Positions 1 to 5,383 of a stretch of 11,000 nucleotides of DNA are shown piece by piece. Origin of the DNA: an uncultured Tissierellia bacterium (GTDB lineage: Bacteria; Bacillota; Clostridia; Tissierellales; Peptoniphilaceae); assembly GCA_902489375.1 (NCBI GenBank), contig CABTZP010000043.1:1-11000 (forward strand), given 5' to 3'. Numbering within the stretch: position 1 is the stretch's first letter; the number at the start of each line of letters is the position of its first letter. The notes under the pieces were generated by a model. The model did no database searches. It was not told where the DNA came from and saw only the letters and a list, made by a program, of their open reading frames with translations. A program made the translations under genes and the position numbers.

Positions 1-1
1 G

Positions 2-13
2 ATTAACGGTTAA
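2..13 (+). CDS. rplU: Possible last codons of ribosomal protein L21 (rplU), partial
   Basis: Reading ATT AAC GGT TAA gives a protein ending Ile-Asn-Gly, and the stop overlaps the prp start codon by one base (13). In Bacillota the gene directly before prp and rpmA is normally rplU, and L21 proteins often end in a short Ile-containing tail. Only three codons are visible, so this rests mostly on gene order. Confidence 0.35.
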   Translation: MNG

Positions 14-372
14 TGATTGAACTTACTTTGTATGTCGGCCCAGAAGAAGAAGAAAACCTTTCCGGCTTTGATCTGATCGGTCATGCTGATTCGGCTCCTT
101 ACGGAGAAGATTTGGTCTGCTGTGCGGTATCAACCCTCGCTACAGCAACCGTCAATGCGATTACCAAGGTGGCTGGATTGTCGGAAGAAACTGAACTTGA
201 AGTGGGAGAAGGAAAGATTTTTCTTCACCTACAGGGTTTTCCTCAAGCCGAACAAAAAAAGCTCTTTGATTTTTCTCTTCGGGCTTTTCAATACAATATG
301 GAATGTTTAGCCGACCAGTATCCTGAATATATTCATGTGACCAAAAGGAAGGATGGATCAAATGAAATTTAA
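13..372 (+). CDS. prp: Ribosomal-processing cysteine protease Prp
   Basis: Prp (YsxB family) is a small cytoplasmic cysteine protease that removes the N-terminal extension of ribosomal protein L27 in Bacillota and relatives. The protein has 119 residues, the usual size. The signature is present: GHAD at residues 23-26 supplies the catalytic His (H24), and twelve residues later YGEDLVCC supplies the catalytic Cys (C36), the spacing I know from the Staphylococcus aureus enzyme. A second Cys (C37) follows directly. It lies between a probable rplU end and rpmA, and overlaps rpmA by 11 bases, so protease and substrate are translationally linked. The start at 13 overlaps the preceding stop (TAATG). 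The identity is strong from motif and context together. Confidence 0.95.
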   Translation: MIELTLYVGPEEEENLSGFDLIGHADSAPYGEDLVCCAVSTLATATVNAITKVAGLSEETELEVGEGKIFLHLQGFPQAEQKKLFDFSLRAFQYNMECLADQYPEYIHVTKRKDGSNEI

Positions 373-652
373 TTTACAGTTATTTTCCAGTAAAAAGGGG
401 GTTTCCAGTACAAAGAACGGGCGTGATTCCAATGCCCAGCGTTTAGGGGTAAAAAGACATGACGGCGTTTATGTACGGACGGGAAACATTATTGTTCGCC
501 AGCGCGGAACTCACATTCATCCCGGTGAAGGCGTAAAGCTCGCTAAGGATGACACCCTTTTTGCCGTTCGTGATGGAATTGTTCGTTTTGAACGTTTCGG
601 GAAATTCAGAAAGAAAGTTTCTGTCTATCCTGCGGAAACCATCAGCGCCTAA
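362..652 (+). CDS. rpmA: 50S ribosomal protein L27, with Prp-cleaved N-terminal extension
   Basis: L27 (96 residues) lies near the peptidyl transferase centre of the 50S subunit, where its N-terminus reaches the tRNA ends. The core motifs are clear: SKKGVSSTKNGRDSNAQRLG, then a YVRTGNIIVRQRGT stretch and the DDTLFAVRDGIVRFER block. The protein begins MKFNLQLF before SSKKG, the short extension found in Bacillota that Prp removes. By analogy with S. aureus (cut after Phe-Phe), cleavage here should fall after F8, leaving Ser9 as the new N-terminus. An in-frame ATG at 353 exists, but it lies inside the purine-rich AAGGAAGG ribosome binding site (about 345-352). The ATG at 362 has the right spacing and gives the family N-terminus. 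It overlaps the prp stop by 11 bases. Confidence 0.96.
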   Translation: MKFNLQLFSSKKGVSSTKNGRDSNAQRLGVKRHDGVYVRTGNIIVRQRGTHIHPGEGVKLAKDDTLFAVRDGIVRFERFGKFRKKVSVYPAETISA

Positions 653-674
653 GCAAAAAAGAACCAATTACAGG

Positions 675-702
675 GAGAGCCGCCTCGCGGCTCTCTTTTC
701 TT
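675..702 (+). terminator. Rho-independent terminator after rpmA
   Basis: A perfect 9-bp stem, GAGAGCCGC (675-683) and GCGGCTCTC (687-695), with a CTC loop, is followed by TTTTCTT. It closes the ribosomal protein operon. It sits only about 20 bases before the obg start, so obg must be served by partial readthrough or a promoter I cannot identify. Confidence 0.9.
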
Positions 703-720
703 ATGGGTAAGGAGGGCAGT

Positions 721-1995
721 ATGTTTATTGACCGGGTAAAGCTGGAGCTTCGAGCTGGAAAAGGAGGAGACGGCGCTATCCGCTGGCGAAGGGAAAAGTT
801 TGTTCCCAACGGCGGACCGGCCGGAGGAGATGGGGGAGATGGGGGATCGATTTATTTGGAAGCGGATCCTTCAATCAACACCCTTCTTTTGTATAAAGAT
901 CGCCGGCTCTTTAAGGCTCAGCCAGGAGAAGACGGGAAAAGTAAAAAAATGTTTGGCAAATCTGGTGAAGATTTGATTTTAAAAGTTCCTCTGGGGACCC
1001 TGGTCCGTGAAGCGGAATCTTCTCTTCCGATTGCCGATCTCCACGAACCTGGGCAAAAATTTTTAGTTGTTAAGGGTGGAAAAGGGGGATTGGGCAATGT
1101 TCATTTTCGAAACGCCATCCGTCAGGCGCCTCGATTTGCTATCCCCGGCGGAAGAGGACAGGAGCTAACGGTAATTTTGGAGCTCAAACTTCTGGCGGAT
1201 GTAGGCTTGGTTGGCTTTCCCAATGGGGGAAAATCAACCATTCTCTCAGTTCTCTCGAACGCCAAACCTAAAATCGCCAACTACCCCTTCACAACACTTG
1301 AGCCTCAGCTTGGAATTGTCGATTTGGGAGATGGAAACTCCTATGCGCTGGCTGATATTCCGGGCCTCATTGAAGGAGCTCATGAAGGAACAGGACTGGG
1401 ACAGGATTTTTTAAGGCATATCGAAAGGACACGAATTTTAGTTCAGGTCATTGATTTATCCGCATTTGAAGGGCGAGACCCCTTTGAAGATTTTCAAATT
1501 ATTCAAAACGAACTTCTTTCGTATAAAGAAGGACTGGAGAAAAAGGTAAAAATTATTGCGGCCAATAAGATGGATCTGCCTGATGCGGAGAATCACCTTG
1601 CCGAGTTCAAGAAAAAGTTGGGAAAGACGGATTTGGTGATCATTCCTCTTTCGGCAGCGACGGGAAAAGGAATTAAAGCGCTTCGGTATGCGATCGGAGA
1701 GGAACTCTCTAAGGTCCCCAAAAAGACTCAAAGTTTCAATGAAGAATTAGTCGATCATCAGCAGTTCTTTAAAAAAGATCCCAGTATTCATATTTATCGG
1801 AAGGACCATGTAATCTACGCTCAAGGAGAGCCGTTAAAGGACCTCTCCCGCAAGTTAATTATTCAGGATGAGGATTCGGTGACCTTTTTTGAAAAAAGGC
1901 TGGAAGAGATGGGCGTGATGGATCGGATCCGTGAATTAAAGCCGGGGGAAGAGGATACGATTAACATTGAAGGATTTGAATTTGACTGGCTATAA
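721..1995 (+). CDS. obg: GTPase Obg (CgtA), ribosome assembly and stress
   Basis: Obg is a GTPase that binds the 50S subunit and acts in late ribosome assembly and the stringent response. The protein has 424 residues, normal for the three-domain form. Residues 1-158 form the glycine-rich Obg fold. The G domain follows with G1 GFPNGGKST (165-173; most relatives have NVGKS), G3 DIPG (212-215), G4 NKMD (282-285) and G5 SAATGKG (311-317). A C-terminal OCT domain lies at about 345-424. An upstream in-frame ATG (703) would place AAGGAGG (709-715) inside the coding region. That motif is instead the ribosome binding site for ATG 721, which gives the family N-terminus MFIDRVKLEL. The gene follows rpmA in the common Bacillota order, separated by an intrinsic terminator. 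Confidence 0.97.
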   Translation: MFIDRVKLELRAGKGGDGAIRWRREKFVPNGGPAGGDGGDGGSIYLEADPSINTLLLYKDRRLFKAQPGEDGKSKKMFGKSGEDLILKVPLGTLVREAESSLPIADLHEPGQKFLVVKGGKGGLGNVHFRNAIRQAPRFAIPGGRGQELTVILELKLLADVGLVGFPNGGKSTILSVLSNAKPKIANYPFTTLEPQLGIVDLGDGNSYALADIPGLIEGAHEGTGLGQDFLRHIERTRILVQVIDLSAFEGRDPFEDFQIIQNELLSYKEGLEKKVKIIAANKMDLPDAENHLAEFKKKLGKTDLVIIPLSAATGKGIKALRYAIGEELSKVPKKTQSFNEELVDHQQFFKKDPSIHIYRKDHVIYAQGEPLKDLSRKLIIQDEDSVTFFEKRLEEMGVMDRIRELKPGEEDTINIEGFEFDWL

Positions 1996-2040
1996 CAGAT
2001 ATGTGGAAAAGTCCTTCGAATGATTTTATTTTTTCGTCCA

Positions 2041-2080
2041 AAGAAAAAGGGGCTTGACTTTGCGCGTCAAGCCCCTTATT
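2041..2080 (-). terminator. Terminator between convergent guaB and obg
   Basis: A perfect 12-bp stem, AAGGGGCTTGAC (2047-2058) and GTCAAGCCCCTT (2066-2077), has a 7-base loop. On the minus strand it is followed by TTTTTCTTT, a good U-tract for guaB. On the plus strand only TTATT follows, so it may also stop obg transcripts, less efficiently. Confidence 0.88.
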
Positions 2081-2101
2081 ACGCCCTAAATGGGAAACGG
2101 A

Positions 2102-3607
2102 TTAGTTAAAGGTATTGGTGTTGCTCTTTGTTAAAACATCGTGGGCGCCACCTTCTACGATGGACGTGGAGGAGACCAAAGTAAGCTTGGCCTTTTCATG
2201 GAGATCGGCAATTGTTAAAGCGCCACAGTTGCACATCGTGGCTTTAACCTTGTCCAGGGAAATTTGAACGTTATCTTTTAGGCGGCCGGCATAAGGGACA
2301 TAGGAATCCACACCCTCTTCAAACATGAGCTTTTTCTGTCCGCCAAGGTCATAGCGCTGCCAGTTTCTTGCCCGGGCAGAGCCTTCTCCCCAATACTCCT
2401 TCATCATGGTGCCGTTGACATTGATTTTAGCGGTTGGGGCTTCATCAAAGCGGGCAAAATACCGGCCCAGCATACAAAAATCCGCTCCCATGGCCAGGGC
2501 GAGGGTGATGTGATGGTCATAGACGATTCCTCCGTCCGAACAGATGGGAACGTATACGCCCGTTTCTTTAAAGTATTGATCTCGGGCCTGGCTCACGTCG
2601 ATCAAAGCCGTTGCCTGACCTCGCCCAATACCCTTGGTTTCTCGGGTGATGCAAATCGAACCTCCGCCAATTCCGATTTTAATAAAATCGGCTCCGCAGT
2701 CGGCGAGGAAACGAAAACCTTCACCGTCAATGACATTCCCCGCGCCAATTTTAACCTGATCGCCGTACTGTTCCCGTACCCATTCAATCGTTAGCTTCTG
2801 CCATTCAGAAAAGCCTTCAGAAGAATCAATGCAAAGCACATCTGCTCCGGCCTCCAGAAGAGCAGGGACTCTTTCTTTATAATCCCGGCTATTGATGCCC
2901 GCGCCAACGAACAGGCGTTTGTTTTCATCCAAAAGTTCAAGAGGGTTTTCCTTATGGAGGTTATAATCCTTGCGGAAGACGAAGGAGACCAGCCTTTGAT
3001 CTGAATCAATGATGGGCAGGGCATTTAATTTATTATCCCAGAGGATGTCGTTGGCTTCAGAAAGGGAAATCCCATCTTTTCCAAAGATCAGCTTGGAAAA
3101 GGGCGTCATAAAATCCTTAACCGGGGTTTCCGGGTCCATCCGGGAAATTCGATAATCACGGCTGGTCACAATTCCCACCAGCTTTCCATGGCGGGTTCCA
3201 TCTTCTGTTACGGCCATGGTGGAGTGACCTGATTCTTTTTTCAAAGCCAAGACGTCCATTAAATTATTTTCCGGAGAAATGTTGGAGTCGCTGGGCACAA
3301 AGCCTGCCTTATAGGCTTTGACGTTTTTAATCATCTCCGCCTGAGATTCAATGGACTGTGACCCATAGATAAAAGAAAGGCCTCCTTCACGGGCTAAGGC
3401 GATGGCCATCGTATCATTGGAAACCGACTGCATAATGGCGGAAACCATAGGAATTTGCAGAAAAATGGGCGGCTCTTCTCCTCGTTTATATTTAACCAGG
3501 GGGGTTTTTAGGTTCACATGAGCGGGAATACAATCCGTAGAGGAATAACCAGGAACTAAAAGATATTCATTAAAGGTACGAGAAGGTTCGTTTAAAAAAA
3601 TTGCCAT
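2102..3607 (-). CDS. guaB: IMP dehydrogenase, Tritrichomonas-type
   Basis: IMPDH oxidises IMP to XMP with NAD+, the committed step of guanine nucleotide synthesis. The protein has 501 residues: a TIM barrel interrupted by two CBS domains (about 102-220). D261 lies in CIDSS. The catalytic loop GGGSICITRETKG has Cys319, and the mobile flap NWQRYDLGG has R418 and Y419. These numbers equal those I recall for the Tritrichomonas foetus enzyme, and similarity seems to run end to end, from the N-terminal NEPSRTFNEYLLVPG to the C-terminal CNCGALT and VEGGAHDV. Common bacterial GuaB instead has GPGSICTTR-type loops. An in-frame TTG at 3721 would add 38 residues. ATG 3607 matches the family N-terminus and follows GGGAGGA, with rather short spacing (4 bases after GGAGG). 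It appears monocistronic, convergent with obg. Confidence 0.96.
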   Translation of the reverse strand: MAIFLNEPSRTFNEYLLVPGYSSTDCIPAHVNLKTPLVKYKRGEEPPIFLQIPMVSAIMQSVSNDTMAIALAREGGLSFIYGSQSIESQAEMIKNVKAYKAGFVPSDSNISPENNLMDVLALKKESGHSTMAVTEDGTRHGKLVGIVTSRDYRISRMDPETPVKDFMTPFSKLIFGKDGISLSEANDILWDNKLNALPIIDSDQRLVSFVFRKDYNLHKENPLELLDENKRLFVGAGINSRDYKERVPALLEAGADVLCIDSSEGFSEWQKLTIEWVREQYGDQVKIGAGNVIDGEGFRFLADCGADFIKIGIGGGSICITRETKGIGRGQATALIDVSQARDQYFKETGVYVPICSDGGIVYDHHITLALAMGADFCMLGRYFARFDEAPTAKINVNGTMMKEYWGEGSARARNWQRYDLGGQKKLMFEEGVDSYVPYAGRLKDNVQISLDKVKATMCNCGALTIADLHEKAKLTLVSSTSIVEGGAHDVLTKSNTNTFN

Positions 3608-3677
3608 AGGTCCTCCCAATTCATGGTTTAAGATGGTCACGCCGGACGCTTTCGTTTCGTCTAAAATTTTATCCTCT

Positions 3678-3686
3678 ATTGTATCA
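3678..3686 (-). promoter_or_regulatory. Candidate extended -10 promoter for guaB
   Basis: On the minus strand TGATACAAT is a TGnTACAAT extended -10. Its -35 region is weak. It would start transcription near 3671 and give a leader of about 64 bases to ATG 3607. It lies inside the upstream in-frame extension, which supports the shorter start. Confidence 0.45.
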
Positions 3687-3763
3687 GATGTTTTGGTAGG
3701 AAGAAATAATTCTTTCGCCAAGTTTATGATATAATAATTAAAGAGGCATAACTAGCGTATTAT

Positions 3764-3788
3764 CCTCAAAAAATGAGGGTTTACCCTC
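3764..3788 (-). other. Overlapping small hairpins upstream of guaB
   Basis: Reading the minus strand, GAGGG TAAA CCCTC is followed by A and six T, like a small terminator. The CCCTC arm can alternatively pair with the GAGG just after the T-run. The two structures exclude each other. It could stop transcripts running antisense to the tRNA towards guaB, or be a small operator. The stem is only 5 bp. Confidence 0.3.
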
Positions 3789-3797
3789 CGCAATGAC

Positions 3798-3826
3798 TTG
3801 AAAATGATGAGAAAAAATAATAAACT
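3798..3826 (+). promoter_or_regulatory. Promoter for tRNA-Ala
   Basis: TTGAAA (3798-3803, 5 of 6 to consensus) and TAAACT (3821-3826, 4 of 6) are 17 bases apart. Transcription would start near 3833, about 23 bases before the mature tRNA 5' end. An isolated extended -10 (TGATATAAT, 3727-3735) lies further upstream but lacks a -35. Confidence 0.5.
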
Positions 3827-3855
3827 TAAACGTGCTTCCAATTTATCACTGTTTT

Positions 3856-3928
3856 GGGTTTGTAGCTCAGTTGGGAGAGCGCCGCGTTCGCAACGCGGAG
3901 GTCGTGGGTTCGAATCCCATCAGATCCA
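3856..3928 (+). tRNA. tRNA-Ala (anticodon CGC)
   Basis: A complete 73-base cloverleaf. The acceptor stem pairs GGGTTTG (3856-3862) with CAGATCC (3921-3927), and its third pair is G3:U70, the alanyl-tRNA synthetase identity element. The D arm is GCTC...GAGC. The anticodon stem CCGCG/CGCGG encloses loop TTCGCAA with anticodon CGC (3889-3891), reading GCG. The T arm is GTGGG TTCGAAT CCCAT, and A3928 is the discriminator base. CCA is not encoded (ATAA follows), so it must be added enzymatically. It stands alone between its own promoter and terminator. Confidence 0.96.
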
Positions 3929-3931
3929 TAA

Positions 3932-3961
3932 AATCGCTTAGCTTTCCTAAGCGGTTTTTTT
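3932..3961 (+). terminator. Terminator after tRNA-Ala
   Basis: Stem AATCGCTTAG (3932-3941) pairs with CTAAGCGGTT (3947-3956), including one T-G wobble. The loop is CTTTC, and a run of seven T (3955-3961) overlaps and follows the stem. It separates the tRNA from the CofE-like gene. Confidence 0.9.
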
Positions 3962-4034
3962 ACTTGTAGCCGGCCATTCACGACTTGTGGAAGTGAGAGG
4001 AGTGAAAAAAGTTTCCGGTTCAAAGGAGGAAAAG

Positions 4035-5231
4035 ATGAGATTAGTGGGGACCGTTTCGAGGGGAATTCGTGGGCCGATTATCCGGGAAGGAGACGACTTG
4101 GTTCGTTTTGTTGTCGATGCTGTTATGGCTGCTCATGAGGCAGAAGGCTTTCCTTTCCACGACAGGGATGTTGTCTGCATTACCGAGGCGATCGTTGGCC
4201 GGGCTCAGGGCAATTATGCGAATATTGATCAAATGGCCGCAGATATCCGAAAAAAATTTCCTGAAGGAGACATCGGACTATTTCGACCGATTTTAAGCCG
4301 GAACCGCTTTTCATTAAATCTTCGAGGAATCGCCCGTGGCGCAAAAAAGATCTACTTACAGCTTACTTACCCTTCGGATGAAGTGGGAAATAAGCTTATT
4401 TCTTGGGATCAGCTGGATAAAAAGGGCGTTGAACCGGATCGAAAGGTTTTTACGAAAGAAGAGTTTTATGAAACCTTTGGGGACCTGGCCCACACCTTTA
4501 CGGGTGTAGATTATATTCAGTTTTACCAGGATATCGTGGAAGAAGAGGGATGCCAGGTTGAGATCCTCATTGCCAATGATCCCCGAGAGCTTTTGAACCA
4601 TACCAAAAATATTTTAACCTGTGATGTGCATGGAAGAGATCGGTCTAAAAAACTTTTTAAAGATCATGGAGCAAAAAGAATCTACGGATTGGACGATATT
4701 CTTACCCAATCGGTGGATGGAAGCGGCTATAACGAACAATTTGGTCTTTTAGGTTCAAATAAGGCAACAGAGACAGAGGTTAAACTTTTTCCTCGTGACT
4801 GCAAGCCCTATGTTGATGAAATTCAAAAAGAGCTCATTGAAAAAACAGGAAAAAAGATCGAAGTCATGATATACGGAGACGGCGCCTTCCAAGACCCTGT
4901 CGGTCATATTTGGGAGCTAGCTGATCCCGTGGTTTCGCCGGCCTACACGGCTGGCCTTTCTGGAAGACCTAATGAGCTGAAACTAAAGTATTTGGCGGAC
5001 AACGATTTTTCCAACCTCCGCGGAGAAGAGCTTGCTCAGGCGATTAAAGACCGTATTCGTTCCAAGGATGAGGATTTGATGGGACAAATGGTCTCAGAAG
5101 GGACCACGCCCAGAAGAATCACCGATATTTTGGGGTCTTTAGCAGATCTCACATCAGGAAGTGGAGATAAGGGAACGCCGATCGTTTTGATTCAGGGATA
5201 CTTTGACAATCTGACCAGCGAAGAAGAATAA
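4035..5231 (+). CDS. CofE-like protein (F420-0:L-glutamate ligase superfamily)
   Basis: The 398-residue protein resembles the long Bacillota proteins annotated as coenzyme F420-0:gamma-L-glutamyl ligase (CofE/FbiB superfamily). True CofE adds glutamate to F420-0 using GTP. Visible landmarks are the N-terminal VGTVSRGIRGPIIREGDDLV (residues 4-23), where CofE has its RxGDDL segment, RAQGNYANID (56-65), the basic LSRNRFSLNLRGIARGAKK (87-105), YPSDEVGN (112-119), and a GDGAFQDPVGHIW segment (281-293) near the position of the archaeal metal-binding region. It is about 1.6 times the length of archaeal CofE. No other F420 gene is in the window, so the actual substrate may differ. An in-frame GTG (3987) is rejected because AAGGAGG (4023-4029) sits 5 bases before ATG 4035. 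No clear promoter is visible after the tRNA terminator. Confidence 0.75.
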   Translation: MRLVGTVSRGIRGPIIREGDDLVRFVVDAVMAAHEAEGFPFHDRDVVCITEAIVGRAQGNYANIDQMAADIRKKFPEGDIGLFRPILSRNRFSLNLRGIARGAKKIYLQLTYPSDEVGNKLISWDQLDKKGVEPDRKVFTKEEFYETFGDLAHTFTGVDYIQFYQDIVEEEGCQVEILIANDPRELLNHTKNILTCDVHGRDRSKKLFKDHGAKRIYGLDDILTQSVDGSGYNEQFGLLGSNKATETEVKLFPRDCKPYVDEIQKELIEKTGKKIEVMIYGDGAFQDPVGHIWELADPVVSPAYTAGLSGRPNELKLKYLADNDFSNLRGEELAQAIKDRIRSKDEDLMGQMVSEGTTPRRITDILGSLADLTSGSGDKGTPIVLIQGYFDNLTSEEE

Positions 5232-5233
5232 TG

Positions 5234-5335
5234 ATTATCCGCCCTTCTCAGCCTGCTTGATTTTTACCGGCTCGTAATTGTTGACAAGGCCGGCGAAAGT
5301 CCATTTTGGAGAGCCGGCTGAGGACGGCGGATTAT
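5234..5335. repeat. Palindromic element with 20-bp inverted-repeat ends
   Basis: The ends, 5234-5253 and 5316-5335, match as inverted repeats at 17 of 20 positions. The cores are ATCCGCC (5237-5243) with GGCGGAT (5326-5332) and CTCAGCC (5247-5253) with GGCTGAG (5316-5322). The interior holds CCGGCTC (5267-5273) complementary to GAGCCGG (5311-5317), a second GCCGGC (5289-5294) and a small TCCA/TGGA hairpin (5300-5310). It begins two bases after the CofE-like stop and ends about 50 bases before the LCP start. No clear target duplication is seen. It could be a MITE-like repeat, a structured leader RNA for the LCP gene, or an unusual terminator (TTATTTTCT follows). I do not recognise the family. 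Confidence 0.7.
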
Positions 5336-5383
5336 TTTCTACACGGTTAAAAAAGAAAAGCGGAGAGGAAAAGTAATCGGTCA

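Noticed and set aside
3727..3735. Extended -10 TGATATAAT on the plus strand
   Set aside because: It has no -35 partner and would give a leader of over 110 bases to the tRNA. The promoter at 3798-3826 is better placed. It may still be a secondary start.
3826..4023. 65-codon minus-strand frame encoding ...GSDGIRTHDLRVANAALS...
   Set aside because: It is the antisense of the tRNA-Ala gene. GIRTHDL-type peptides are a well-known false gene product from reading tRNA genes backwards.
5281..5309. Perfect TTGACA (5281-5286) as a promoter for the LCP gene
   Set aside because: No acceptable -10 lies 16-18 bases downstream (the place reads ATTTTG/TTTTGG), and the hexamer lies inside the palindromic element.
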